Source of the DNA: Gammaproteobacteria bacterium
Lineage (GTDB): Bacteria; Pseudomonadota; Gammaproteobacteria; Pseudomonadales; Azotimanducaceae
Assembly (NCBI GenBank): GCA_026706665.1
Contig: JAPOYI010000109.1
Location: forward strand, 1-64,000
Length of the DNA stretch: 64,000 nucleotides
Direction of reading: 5' to 3'
A program made the position numbers and the translations under genes. This document shows, one piece after another, positions 29,799 to 39,154 of the stretch. Position 1 is the stretch's first letter, and each line of letters begins with the position of its first letter. Below the pieces are notes generated by a model that saw nothing but the letters and a program-made list of their open reading frames with translations, had not been told where the DNA came from and ran no database searches.

Positions 29799-31105
29799 TG
29801 ATCGAGCGATGCGCGCGCGCGGCGATCCGGTGGGTGGAAGTCTCCCGCAGGTTCATCGCGGCTACGGCCAAGCGGCTGCGTCCGGATGTCCGGCAGGCGC
29901 TGGGACAACTGGCCCACCACAGGTTGCGCTCGGCGCTGACGCTGCTCGGGATGATCTTCGGCGTCGGCGCCGTGATCGCCATGATCGCGGTCAGCGAGGG
30001 AGGGCGCCGGGAGGCGCTTGCAATGATCGAGGGGATGGGCGTGCGGAACCTGATCGTCGAAGCGGACGAGCCCCGGGGGGAGTCGAAGCGGGACACGCGA
30101 CAGCACTCGGCGGGACTCTCGGTGGCGGACGCTCTCGCCATGTCGGATACGTTGCCCTTCGTGGAAGACTGGGCAGGGATTCGAAGGATCAGCGTATGGG
30201 ACCTGTTCTCCCACCAGGGACAGAGTCACGCCGAAGCCTGGGCCGTGAGCGCCTCCTACTTCGGCATGACGCAGCTCGATGCGGGAGAGGGCGTTCTGTT
30301 CGACGCGGCAGACGATGCGCGTTTCGCGCAGGTGGCCGTGCTGGGCGGCAACGTCGCGAACGAACTGTTTCCCAGGGGCGGCGCCCTGGGCGGTCTCGTC
30401 AAGGTCAACCACCTGTGGCTCGAGGTCGTGGCCGTCCTGCAGGATCGACAACTGCCCGACGGCGAGTTTCAGGGTCGCGAGGTCGGCGGGGAAAACGACC
30501 GCGTCTACCTCCCGCTCCAGACCGGCTTGCGGCGTTTGCGCTTGGGGTTCATGGAGGCCGAACTCAGCGAATTGAAGGTCCAGGTGGCGGATGACATCTC
30601 TCCCCCAGCGGCCGCGGAAGCCGTGCAACACCTGCTGGACCGGCGCCACGGCGGCCAGAAGGACACGCGGATGATCATTCCCGCGCGGCTCCTGGCACAA
30701 CAGAAGCAAACACAATGGATATTCACCATCGTCATGTCGGCCGTCGCCGGCATTTCGCTCCTGGTCGGTGGCATCGGCATCATGAACATCATGCTGGCGA
30801 GCGTGATGGAACGCCGTTCGGAAATCGGTCTGCTCCGCGCGGTCGGTGCGCGCGAGACGGACGTGGTGCGGCAATTCCTTGTCGAGACCGCCGTGATCGC
30901 GCTGTTGGGCGCGGCTGCGGGCGTCGTGCTGGGCGTGGTCATGGCCTATGTGATCGCCGCTTTCGCAGGTTGGGCGGTGGCCTGGTCGTTGGCCGTGATC
31001 GCGCTGGCGGTCATCGTCTGCGTAGCGATAGCGGTGGGGTTCGGCGTCTATCCGGCGCTTTCCGCGGCGCGCATGGACCCGGTGGCCGCGTTGCAGTCGG
31101 AGTGA
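29795..31105 (+). CDS. ABC transporter permease (MacB/FtsX type)
   Basis: LRSALTLLGMIFGVGAVIAMIAVSEGGRREALAMIEGMGVRNLIVE; GGIGIMNIMLASVMERRSEIGLLRAVGARETDVVRQFLVETAVIALLG; ATGA overlap. Confidence 0.94.
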   Translation: MMIERCARAAIRWVEVSRRFIAATAKRLRPDVRQALGQLAHHRLRSALTLLGMIFGVGAVIAMIAVSEGGRREALAMIEGMGVRNLIVEADEPRGESKRDTRQHSAGLSVADALAMSDTLPFVEDWAGIRRISVWDLFSHQGQSHAEAWAVSASYFGMTQLDAGEGVLFDAADDARFAQVAVLGGNVANELFPRGGALGGLVKVNHLWLEVVAVLQDRQLPDGEFQGREVGGENDRVYLPLQTGLRRLRLGFMEAELSELKVQVADDISPPAAAEAVQHLLDRRHGGQKDTRMIIPARLLAQQKQTQWIFTIVMSAVAGISLLVGGIGIMNIMLASVMERRSEIGLLRAVGARETDVVRQFLVETAVIALLGAAAGVVLGVVMAYVIAAFAGWAVAWSLAVIALAVIVCVAIAVGFGVYPALSAARMDPVAALQSE

Positions 31106-31578
31106 GAACCGACTGGTCGCGACTTCAGTCCAGTCCTTGGGCGGTGCCCCTGGCGCACCAGTCGGCGGTCGAACTCGAAGGCCCGGATCGTGCCGGGAAC
31201 AACCTTGTCGAAGTCCGCGTGGACAGGATTGATCACGACGTTGCGTTCCAGCGGGTTCACCGCGCTTGGTGCCATGATCGCCAGGCGGGTCCGGAGCATT
31301 TCGGCACCGATCTGCCGGGTGTCGCCGGTGGATGCCGAAACCGCGGTTATCGCGTCGTCGGGAACGTCGAGGTCCAGGATACGGTGGTTTGGGAACGTCG
31401 ATGGGCTCGCGAGATTGGCGAGGATTTCCAGTGCTGCCAGCGACGAGTTCTCGCTGCAGTACACGGCGGGGATTCCCCTGGGGTTCCATCGGCCACCGTA
31501 CCTGGAGGCGCCTTCGCCGTTCAGCATGTCCTCGACGCTGCGCGCACGCTCGAACTTTGCGATTCGCCAAACGATCAT
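31048..31578 (-). CDS. RES-domain toxin
   Basis: MIVWRIAKFERARSVEDMLNGEGASRYGGRWNPRGIPAVYCSENSSLAALEILANLA; C-terminal tail runs antisense into the end of the permease gene. Confidence 0.85.
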   Translation of the reverse strand: MIVWRIAKFERARSVEDMLNGEGASRYGGRWNPRGIPAVYCSENSSLAALEILANLASPSTFPNHRILDLDVPDDAITAVSASTGDTRQIGAEMLRTRLAIMAPSAVNPLERNVVINPVHADFDKVVPGTIRAFEFDRRLVRQGHRPRTGLKSRPVGSHSDCNAATGSMRAAESAG

Positions 31579-31654
31579 GGAACAGGCGTGTCCGGGGAGC
31601 GTAGCGGCCGCGGGCGTTTGTTCCATGAACGACGAGCCGGGCCGTGGGGCACTT

Positions 31655-32068
31655 TCATGTCGGTATTCCGTGCTCCATGCGGCCGATAAGGTCAATCACA
31701 TCCTCCTTGCCGATGGCGGTGTCCGCACGTTCAAGCGGCGTTTCGCCTCCGAGAGCGGGGTTGGGGTGCTTTAGCCAACCAAGCGCGTGTTCCCGGTTGT
31801 GGTCGAAGTACCCAAGCGCCATGTTGAACACCCTTGCCAGCATGGCAGCCCTGTCAGCCTCTGCCATGGGCAGGACTCCACGGCTCTTGCGCCGTCGAAC
31901 CAGGGTCTGACGCGCGACGCCGACGGCCCTTGCAAGTTGCGTTTCAGTCATTTCCAGGGTGTTCTTCAGATTGTCCAGATAGCTTGCCGGTACGCCGTCT
32001 CGTATCTCGGCCAGCGTGGGTTGTTCAAGTGACACAGGTGCGCCTGGTTTGTTCGGTCCTCGTCGCAT
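31655..32068 (-). CDS. Xre/MbcA/ParS-type (DUF2384) antitoxin
   Basis: YLDNLKNTLEMTETQLARAVGVARQTLVRRRKSRGVLPMAEADRAAMLARVFNMALGYFDHNREHALGWLKHPNPALGGETPLERADT. Confidence 0.9.
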   Translation of the reverse strand: MRRGPNKPGAPVSLEQPTLAEIRDGVPASYLDNLKNTLEMTETQLARAVGVARQTLVRRRKSRGVLPMAEADRAAMLARVFNMALGYFDHNREHALGWLKHPNPALGGETPLERADTAIGKEDVIDLIGRMEHGIPT

Positions 32069-32188
32069 AACCTTTCACTTTTGGTGCATTAGGGACAAAC
32101 GATTGTACCATTTGAACGCATGCATCGGCGGTGCGTCCAAAGTGCCGATGGCGGGCGATGGCCACCGGGTACGGTAGGCCGCGGGGAT

Positions 32189-32710
32189 TCACGAGCGCTG
32201 AACCTCCTCCACTGCCGCTTCCAGCGCGAAGACGTGTGGATCGTGGGCACCCAGATCGCGCAGCGCCGCGGCCAGCTCCAGCAGGTAGTCCACGTTCCTG
32301 CCGCTCGGTCCCGCCGAACCCTGGATGTGGCGCGCCATTTCCTTGAGCGGCGCGTCTCCCAGGAAGGCGAAGTTGTCGATGGGCGCGATATAGACGACGC
32401 CATCCACGTTTTTTCCGCTGGCGAGTGCCAGGCTGACCGGGACGCGTTCGTAGCCGTTTTTCTCGCGGTGGTCGAGATGGTCGAATACCTGCGATTCCAC
32501 GCGGTACGCCACGCCCGCGCATGTTTCGTGCCGTGACCGCACCAAGGTGACGACCCTGCCGGGCGCGTCGGGAATACCGCGATGGTCGTGGGAGCCCTGC
32601 CAGAACCTGCGCGCCCACCCGGATAGCGTCGCGGGTTGCCGTTCCAGCCAGGGGAAGTCGGCGCGCCATATGAGCGAGCCGTAACCGAATACCCACGCCG
32701 GTGTGTCCAT
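32189..32710 (-). CDS. Gamma-glutamylcyclotransferase, ChaC-like
   Basis: MDTPAWVFGYGSLIWRADFPWLERQPATLSGWARRFWQGSHDHRGIPDAPGRVVTL, YLLELAAALRDLGAHDPHVFAL. Confidence 0.92.
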   Translation of the reverse strand: MDTPAWVFGYGSLIWRADFPWLERQPATLSGWARRFWQGSHDHRGIPDAPGRVVTLVRSRHETCAGVAYRVESQVFDHLDHREKNGYERVPVSLALASGKNVDGVVYIAPIDNFAFLGDAPLKEMARHIQGSAGPSGRNVDYLLELAAALRDLGAHDPHVFALEAAVEEVQRS

Positions 32711-32717
32711 GACCGGA

Positions 32718-34268
32718 TCAGACGATGCGAGAACCGCGCCTGCCCCAGTACTCGTCCCTCAGGTAGCGCTTGTAGAGCTTGCCGGTGGGCAGCCGGGGCA
32801 GTTCGTCCCGGAAGTCGATGGCCTTTGGGCACTTGTAATGCGCGATGTTCTCCCTCGCATAGGCGATGAGTTCCGCTTCCAGCGCCGGACTCGGCGCAAC
32901 GCCCTCCGCGGGTTGCACGACCGCCCGTGCTTCCTCGCCCATTTCTTCGTCGGGCGCGCCGATGACGGCGACGTCGAGCACCTTGGGATGGAGGATCAGC
33001 GCGTTCTCGATCTCCTGCGGATAGATGTTCACGCCGCCGGAAATGATCATGTAGGTGGCGCGGTCGGTGAGGTAGAGGAAGCCATCGGCGTCGACGTAGC
33101 CGATGTCGTCCAGGGTTGTCCAGTTGGCGTGTTCCGGGTGTTGCGCTTTCCTGGTCTTTTCGGGGTCGTTCAGGTACTCGAACGGGGTCGCCGGCATCTC
33201 GAAATAGACTACGCCCGTCTCCCCTATGGGTAGTTCCAAGTCGTCGTCGCAGATGTGAATCGTGCCCATGATGGGCTTGCCCACCGTGCCGGGGTGTTCG
33301 AGCCAGTCGTTCGGGCCCGCGTGGGTGAATCCGTTGACCTCGGTCCCGGCGTAGTACTCGTAGATGATCGGCCCCCACCAGTCGAACATCTGCTCCTTGA
33401 CCCTGGGCGGGCAGGGCGCGGCGGCGTGGATGGTGACCTTGTGCGAAGACAGGTCGTGGCGGTCTCGCTCGGACTCTTCGAGCTTCAGCATGCGCGAGAA
33501 CATCGTGGGTACCCACTGGCTGTGCGTGACCTCGTATTCCTCGATGGCTTGCAGGGCGTGCGCAGGATCGAAGCGCGGCATGTAGACCACGGTGCCGCCC
33601 AGGGATTGCACACCGACGCTGAAGCTTAGCGGTGCCGCGTGATAAAGGGGTGCCGGAGACGGGTAGACGGCGTTTTCGTCGATCCCCCAGAGCATGCCCT
33701 GCAACGCGCTGATCGGTCCCGCGTCTTCCGAGACGGACGCTTCCGGCAGCGGCCTCAGGATACCCTTCGGACGGTCGGTGGTCCCGGAGCTGTAGAGCAT
33801 CACCCCGCCCGTCGGCTCCTCGGCCAGCGGTTCGGCAGGATAGTCCCCGATGGTCTCCTCAAAGTCCTGGTAGCCGTCGATGGTGCCGTCGATCATGAGC
33901 CAGGTGCGGCAGCGCGGCGCGAACTTGTGGAGATTGCCGGCCACGTCCGCCCGGGCGCGGGTCGTGATGAGCACTTGCGACTCGGAGTTGTCGAGGATGT
34001 AGCCCGCCTCTTCGTCGGTCAGGTAGCGGTTGACGGTCGTCAGGTACAGCCCCGATCGTAGCGCGGCCCAGACGACATCGAACCAGGCGAAGTGGTTCTC
34101 GGCGAAGATCGACAGGTGGTCGCCGCGTCGCAATCCCTTGTCGAACAGGAACTGCGCCAACTGGTTGGACCGGTCGTTGAGTTCGCCATAGGTCCTGCGT
34201 GCGCCCGTGAAGCTGTCTATGGCCGCCGTCTTGTCCGGAAAGACCTTCGCCCAGTTGCCTGGATACAT
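32718..34268 (-). CDS. Acyl-CoA synthetase / AMP-dependent ligase
   Basis: GVMLYSSGTTDRPKGI, DDIGYVDADGFLYLTDRATYMIISGGVNIYPQEIENAL, ELPRLPTGKLYKRYLRDEY. Confidence 0.95.
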   Translation of the reverse strand: MYPGNWAKVFPDKTAAIDSFTGARRTYGELNDRSNQLAQFLFDKGLRRGDHLSIFAENHFAWFDVVWAALRSGLYLTTVNRYLTDEEAGYILDNSESQVLITTRARADVAGNLHKFAPRCRTWLMIDGTIDGYQDFEETIGDYPAEPLAEEPTGGVMLYSSGTTDRPKGILRPLPEASVSEDAGPISALQGMLWGIDENAVYPSPAPLYHAAPLSFSVGVQSLGGTVVYMPRFDPAHALQAIEEYEVTHSQWVPTMFSRMLKLEESERDRHDLSSHKVTIHAAAPCPPRVKEQMFDWWGPIIYEYYAGTEVNGFTHAGPNDWLEHPGTVGKPIMGTIHICDDDLELPIGETGVVYFEMPATPFEYLNDPEKTRKAQHPEHANWTTLDDIGYVDADGFLYLTDRATYMIISGGVNIYPQEIENALILHPKVLDVAVIGAPDEEMGEEARAVVQPAEGVAPSPALEAELIAYARENIAHYKCPKAIDFRDELPRLPTGKLYKRYLRDEYWGRRGSRIV

Positions 34269-34352
34269 GGTGTCGCCCGAAGATTCCCTGGAACGGGCGC
34301 CAGATTGGCAAATGTGCCGGAGTTCGGCAAGACGGTTGGCGCGGCTCGCGCC

Positions 34353-36068
34353 CTACGGGTTGTCCTCGACCGCCGGGGCTGGGGAAGCGGCGAGTTCCCG
34401 CATGGCTTCGTCCGTGGTGATATAGAGGTTGCCCGACAGTTCGTCGGGGAGGCCCGTCGACCCGAGCCTGTCCCGCAACCGGCCCTTCAGCTCTGAAAGG
34501 TGCAGCGCGATGTCGTGTAATGCGAGCGTGTGATTCAGGCGCCGCAGCATTTCGAGGCCGGTCGTATCGATGAAGTTGATGGCGCTGCAGACGAGTACCA
34601 GGTGGCGCGCTTCCTCGTGACGGTCCATGATCGCGAGCAATCGGTCCTCCACCTGGTTCGCATTGGCGAAATAGAGGTTTTCGTCCAGCCTGACGGCGGC
34701 AACATTCGGAGAGGTCTCCGTGTCGTACCGGGTGACGTTGCGAAAGTGGCCCGAATCGCCAAGTCTCCCGACCACCGCGATGTGCGGTCTGCTGGAACGG
34801 TGCACCAATTGCACGATAGCGGTGCCGACCGCGAGCAGCAGTCCGGCCTCCACGCCGAGCATGAGCACGCCGCCGAGTGCCAGGAAGTGCACGAATACGT
34901 CAGCGCGGCAGAAGCGCCATTGTTCCCGAAGCATCGAGAAGTCGATGATCCCTACGATAGCCACAATGATGATCGCGGCGAGCGTCGCGTGCGGCAGGTT
35001 CGCGAACAGCGGCGTCATCCAAAGCAGCGTCGCTGCGATCACCACCACGCAGACCAGCGCGCTGACCGGTGTTCGCGCGCCGGCCGCGACGTTGACGCTC
35101 GACTTGGAAAAGCTGCCAGCTACGGGATACGCGCCCGTAAACGCCGCGCCGACGTTGGCGGCGCCGAGGGCGACGAGTTCCTGCGATGCGTCGATACGGC
35201 TGCGCTCCCGCGACGCCAGCGTTGTCCCGATGGAGAAACTCTCGATGTAGGTGACCAGCGCAATCATCGCGGCTGCGGGTGCGAGGTCCAGCCAGAGCAG
35301 GGGATCGAAGGGGGGCAGGGCGAAAGCGGGCAGTCCGGCAGGCACGAAGCCCACGGTATCGACGCCGAGTCCAAGGATCGCAACCGTGGCGGTGCCGGCG
35401 ATGGCTACGAACATCGGCCCGGTCCGACTGATCGGATGGTCGCGGTCGCGCATCGCGAGCCCCGCGTAACGGCGGACAAGCCAAACGCCGGCGAGACTTG
35501 CGATACCGATGCCGACCGCCACGGGATCGAGATTCCCGATGGCCGAGAAGAGCAGGGTGAGCCGGTCCGCCGCGTTGTCGCCGCGGTCGATGGCGATGCC
35601 AGTGAATGCGGGCAGTTGGCTGATGATGATCAGGATCGCTGCCGCGTTGACGAATCCCGTGATCACGGGATGGCTCAGGAGGTTGACGATCCCGCCCATC
35701 CCGAGGAGCCGCAGCAGCCAGAGCAGGATGCCAACCTGCATGCACAGGATGGTGGTGATCCCGATGTAGGCGTCAGAATGTGCCGGGGCGTGCTCCCCCA
35801 CCGTCGCCGCCACCATGAGCGCGGCGATGGCGACGGGGCCCACGATGAGTTGGCGCGAGGAGCCGAGAACGGAGTAGATCACCATGGGTGCGAGGCAGGC
35901 ATAGAGCCCGGCCTGCGCTGGCAATCCGGCGAGGAACGCGTAGGCGACCGCCTGGGGGACGGTCACGACGCCGAGCACGAGTCCGGCCACCGAGTCGTGG
36001 GCGAAGTCGATCCGACGATAGCCGCGCAGCGTATCGACGATCGGCAGTGCTTGGATCCAGCGTCTCAT
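34353..36068 (-). CDS. SulP family anion (sulfate) permease with STAS domain
   Basis: DSVAGLVLGVVTVPQAVAYAFLAGLPAQAGLYACLAPMVIYSVLGSSRQLIVGPVAI; C-terminal STAS VRLDENLYFANANQVEDRLLAI...LVLVCSAINFIDTTGLEMLRRLN. Confidence 0.94.
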   Translation of the reverse strand: MRRWIQALPIVDTLRGYRRIDFAHDSVAGLVLGVVTVPQAVAYAFLAGLPAQAGLYACLAPMVIYSVLGSSRQLIVGPVAIAALMVAATVGEHAPAHSDAYIGITTILCMQVGILLWLLRLLGMGGIVNLLSHPVITGFVNAAAILIIISQLPAFTGIAIDRGDNAADRLTLLFSAIGNLDPVAVGIGIASLAGVWLVRRYAGLAMRDRDHPISRTGPMFVAIAGTATVAILGLGVDTVGFVPAGLPAFALPPFDPLLWLDLAPAAAMIALVTYIESFSIGTTLASRERSRIDASQELVALGAANVGAAFTGAYPVAGSFSKSSVNVAAGARTPVSALVCVVVIAATLLWMTPLFANLPHATLAAIIIVAIVGIIDFSMLREQWRFCRADVFVHFLALGGVLMLGVEAGLLLAVGTAIVQLVHRSSRPHIAVVGRLGDSGHFRNVTRYDTETSPNVAAVRLDENLYFANANQVEDRLLAIMDRHEEARHLVLVCSAINFIDTTGLEMLRRLNHTLALHDIALHLSELKGRLRDRLGSTGLPDELSGNLYITTDEAMRELAASPAPAVEDNP

Positions 36069-36114
36069 GCGTAGGGGAGCTTCGATCGCCGATGGATTTT
36101 TCCAGGCCAGGACT

Positions 36115-36536
36115 TCACTCGGTTGCCTCTTCACCCCAGGCCCGTCGCATCTGGATGAAGGCGAAAGACGCGGACCAGGCGATGAACACGAGACCCGCGA
36201 TGGCTTCGGCGGCTGTAACGGTGCGCAGCGCCCCGAGCGGCACCAGGTCGCCTATGCCGAGCGTGGTGTAGGCAGGTCCCGAGAAATACATGTGGTCGAG
36301 AAACGTCTCGGCGCCCTGCACCGATCCAGAGGCGGTACCCGATAGTGAAGCAAAGACGCTGGCGAACATCCCGATTTCGACAACGTGCACGAAGATCAGT
36401 CCTGCCACCATACCGGGACGCCATGGCGGCGGTGATACAGGGTGCGGGAACCCAGGAAACGGAGCGTTCCATAGTGGATTGCCACGCAGATGGCCGAAGT
36501 CACTATGGCAATCAGGTAGGCGATACCGTCGATCAT
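36115..36536 (-). pseudogene. Two-TM ion channel protein, apparently frameshifted near 36415-36417
   Basis: N-terminal fragment (ATG 36536, stop 36396): MIDGIAYLIAIVTSAICVAIHYGTLRFLGSRTLYHRRHGVP; C-terminal part in another frame: GMVAGLIFVHVVEIGMFASVFASL...FSGPAYTTLGIGDLVPLGALRTVTAAEAIAGLVFIAWSASFAFIQM. Confidence 0.7.
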
Positions 36537-36714
36537 GTCGGCTCGTGGCGGTTTCGGGTCCGGCGTCCATTCTAGGCCCTTCGCAGGCGTCTCGCGCCTT
36601 CAAGACACCCCTGTCGGTGGGCCAACCTCGTTCGCGCGATCCCCTTCCGCTGGATTTGCGTCGTGGCATTTGACAGTCCTATGGCCAACGGTAAGATACG
36701 CGGTCGCCAGCGCG

Positions 36715-36790
36715 GGGTGTTTAGCTCAGTTGGGAGAGCGACGGCCTTACAAGCCGTAGGTCGCAGGTTCAAGCCCTGCAACACCCACCA
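36715..36790 (+). tRNA. tRNA-Val (anticodon TAC)
   Basis: GGGTGTTTAGCTCAGTTGGGAGAGCGACGGCCTTACAAGCCGTAGGTCGCAGGTTCAAGCCCTGCAACACCCACCA; acceptor, D, anticodon and T arms pair; encoded CCA. Confidence 0.96.
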
Positions 36791-36799
36791 CGCCCGTAC

Positions 36800-36877
36800 G
36801 GAGCGGTAGTTCAGTCGGTTTAGAATACTGGCCTGTCACGCCAGGGGTCGCGGGTTCGAGTCCCGTCCGCTCCGCCA
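36800..36877 (+). tRNA. tRNA-Asp (anticodon GTC)
   Basis: GGAGCGGTAGTTCAGTCGGTTTAGAATACTGGCCTGTCACGCCAGGGGTCGCGGGTTCGAGTCCCGTCCGCTCCGCCA. Confidence 0.96.
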
Positions 36878-36939
36878 AACACTCAATTCGACGGTCGACG
36901 CGCGCTCCGACCGGCGCATCAGGGTTTCCTGCGTCCCGC

Positions 36940-37791
36940 CTACTCCAGCCAGTCGTTGAACTTCGGCGTCCGCTTCTCGTGAAACGCACGGACGCCCTCC
37001 CGGGTATCGGGATGGTGATCGGAGATCCCGGTCTTGGCGGCGATCTCGTCCAGGCTCTGCTCCCAGTTCATTTCGGCGGCGTTGTAGACCGAGCGCTTCA
37101 GGAGCCGCATGGACACCTGCGGTCCGTTGGCGAGTTCCGTGGCGAGATTCATTGCCGCCGTCTCGAGATCGTCAGGCTCCACCACCTCGTTCACCAGGCC
37201 GAGCTCCAGTGCTTCGTCGGCCTCCACGATCTTTTTCTTCATCAGGAACTCGATCGTCTTCGCAACGCCGAGTAGTTGGACCAGCAGGTACTGCCCGCCC
37301 TCGTCCGGCAAAAGGCCGAAGCGCAACGTCGCGCTGCCCATGCGTGCGCCCCGGGCCGCGATGCGGAAGTCGCAGGAGAGCGCCAGGGAGAACCCGGTCT
37401 GGATCGCGATCCCGTTGATTGCGGCGATCGTGAGCTTGTCGAGCGACCGCACGGCGGTATTGACGCGCTGGGAGATGGTGCGCAGACCGTTGTAGGTGCC
37501 GATGCTGCTGTCGTGACCGTGGTCGATCTCGGGAACCAGCGGGGTGCCTGGAATCTGCGCGTTCCGGTAACCCTTCAGGTCGTCGCCTGCGCAGAAAGCC
37601 CGGCCGGAGCCGGTGAACACCAGGACGCGCACGGCGTTGTCCATCTGCGCCTGGGTGACGGCTTCCACCAGGTCGCGCTTGATCTTCGCGGTCATGCCGT
37701 TCAGGCGTTCCGGGGTCGAGAACTGGAACCAGGCTATGCCGGAATCGCGCATCGTGACGTTGAACCCCCTGAATTCGCCGGTGTCCATCAA
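36940..37791 (-). CDS. Enoyl-CoA hydratase/isomerase family protein
   Basis: FTGSGRAFCAGDDLKGY, AINGIAIQTGFSLALSCDFRIAARGARMG. Confidence 0.92.
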   Translation of the reverse strand: MMDTGEFRGFNVTMRDSGIAWFQFSTPERLNGMTAKIKRDLVEAVTQAQMDNAVRVLVFTGSGRAFCAGDDLKGYRNAQIPGTPLVPEIDHGHDSSIGTYNGLRTISQRVNTAVRSLDKLTIAAINGIAIQTGFSLALSCDFRIAARGARMGSATLRFGLLPDEGGQYLLVQLLGVAKTIEFLMKKKIVEADEALELGLVNEVVEPDDLETAAMNLATELANGPQVSMRLLKRSVYNAAEMNWEQSLDEIAAKTGISDHHPDTREGVRAFHEKRTPKFNDWLE

Positions 37792-38029
37792 ACGGCCTCC
37801 TCGTTGTTGTCTGTCGTTCCGGGATCCGCCGCCACGTCGGCAGATCTTTCGCGGCGGGGCGTCATTTGAACACGAAAGAGGTGCCCGGATCGCCCTGATC
37901 TACTGACCGCGACCGGATGGATTCCGGGGAACGACGCTTGCGGAAGACGACGCAGACGTGCGACAGGCTTCGCCTGTGTCCCCAATCAAGGCAAAATTGC
38001 CCCTCCACCCAATAACGAGAGGACAACCG

Positions 38030-39082
38030 GTGAGAGTAGTGTTACAGGGCGGGGATCGGGCGCGACAGAGGGAGCTCTACGAAGCTGCGGGGATCGATGT
38101 CGAAATCGGTCGCTGCCGGACCGAAGACGAGATGATCGAAATGATCGGCGACGCGGACGGTGCCCAGGTGGGCATCCACCCGCCCACCACGCGGCGGGTG
38201 ATGGAGTCCTGCCCGAACCTCAAGGCGGTCAGCCGTTTCGGCGTCGGCGTGGATTCCATCGACCTTCAGGCGGCTACGCAACTCGGCGTGATGGTGTGCA
38301 ACGTGCCGGGCTCGAACACCACGGAAGTCGCTGACCATGCGATGTCGCTGCTGCTGTTGCTGACCCGGCGCCTGTTCGATGCCATCACCAGCACGCGCGC
38401 GGGCGCCTGGGCGGACGATCCGAACTCGCGGGGTACCTTCACCACGTCGATGCGCCGGTTGGCCGGTCATACCGTAGGCATCGTGGGCTTCGGCAACATC
38501 GGCCGCGCGTTCGCCAGTCGCGCACGGGGATTCGGTGTCAGCCGCATCCTCGCCTACGATCCGTACGTCAGTCAGCTCGCCGGCGACCTGTACGGTGTGC
38601 AGCTCGTGGACTTCGAGACGCTGACCGCCGAGGCCGACTTCATCACCATCCACAGCTCGGCGACAGATCAGTCCAAGTACCTTTTCGATGCCGAGACCTT
38701 CAAGCGCATGAAGTCCACCGCGTTGCTGGTCAACACCGCGCGCGGTCCCATCGTCAACGAGCAGGACCTTGCCGATGCCCTGGAAACCGGCGAAATCGAA
38801 GCCGCCGCACTCGACGTCACGGAGATCGAACCGCTGCCTTCCGACAGCCGGCTCCTGCGTCTTCCGAACTGCTACGTGACGCCGCACGTCGCCGCCATGT
38901 CTGCGGTGTTCATCGCGGAAACGTCCGTCATGCAGGCGGAGAACATCATCTTCGTCCTGACCGGCAAGAAGCCACACGGCCTGGCGAATCCCGACGTGAT
39001 CAAGACCATCGCGATCATGCGGCATACGGATCCGGGCCGGTGGGCCGGCGTGCCGGATCTGTCCACGGCGCTGCAGGTCTGA
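38030..39082 (+). CDS. D-2-hydroxyacid / phosphoglycerate dehydrogenase family
   Basis: LKAVSRFGVGVDSIDLQAATQLGVMVCNVPGSNTTEVADHAMSLLL, VGIVGFGNIGRAFASRA, LLVNTARGPIVNEQDLADALETG; GTG start. Confidence 0.92.
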   Translation: MRVVLQGGDRARQRELYEAAGIDVEIGRCRTEDEMIEMIGDADGAQVGIHPPTTRRVMESCPNLKAVSRFGVGVDSIDLQAATQLGVMVCNVPGSNTTEVADHAMSLLLLLTRRLFDAITSTRAGAWADDPNSRGTFTTSMRRLAGHTVGIVGFGNIGRAFASRARGFGVSRILAYDPYVSQLAGDLYGVQLVDFETLTAEADFITIHSSATDQSKYLFDAETFKRMKSTALLVNTARGPIVNEQDLADALETGEIEAAALDVTEIEPLPSDSRLLRLPNCYVTPHVAAMSAVFIAETSVMQAENIIFVLTGKKPHGLANPDVIKTIAIMRHTDPGRWAGVPDLSTALQV

Positions 39083-39154
39083 GAGAGCCGGCGGACCGGC
39101 TCAAAAAAAGGCGATGGCGCCGCTATCGTCTCATCATTCGGTGGCCTGCCACGG

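Noticed and set aside
29663-31570. 635-aa minus-strand ORF
   Set aside because: Antisense shadow of the ABC permease; no recognisable domain.
34530-36074. 514-aa plus-strand ORF
   Set aside because: Antisense shadow of the SulP permease.
36747-36989. 80-aa minus-strand ORF with TGLEPATPGVTGQYSKPTELP / AGLEPATYGL
   Set aside because: Antisense translation of the tRNA-Val and tRNA-Asp genes, a well-known spurious protein pattern.
39085-39102. Perfect hairpin GAGCCGG-CGGA-CCGGCTC just after the PGDH-like stop
   Set aside because: Followed by an A-run on +, not a T-run, and the T-run on - precedes the stem, so it is not a canonical intrinsic terminator on either strand; may be a weak convergent element only.
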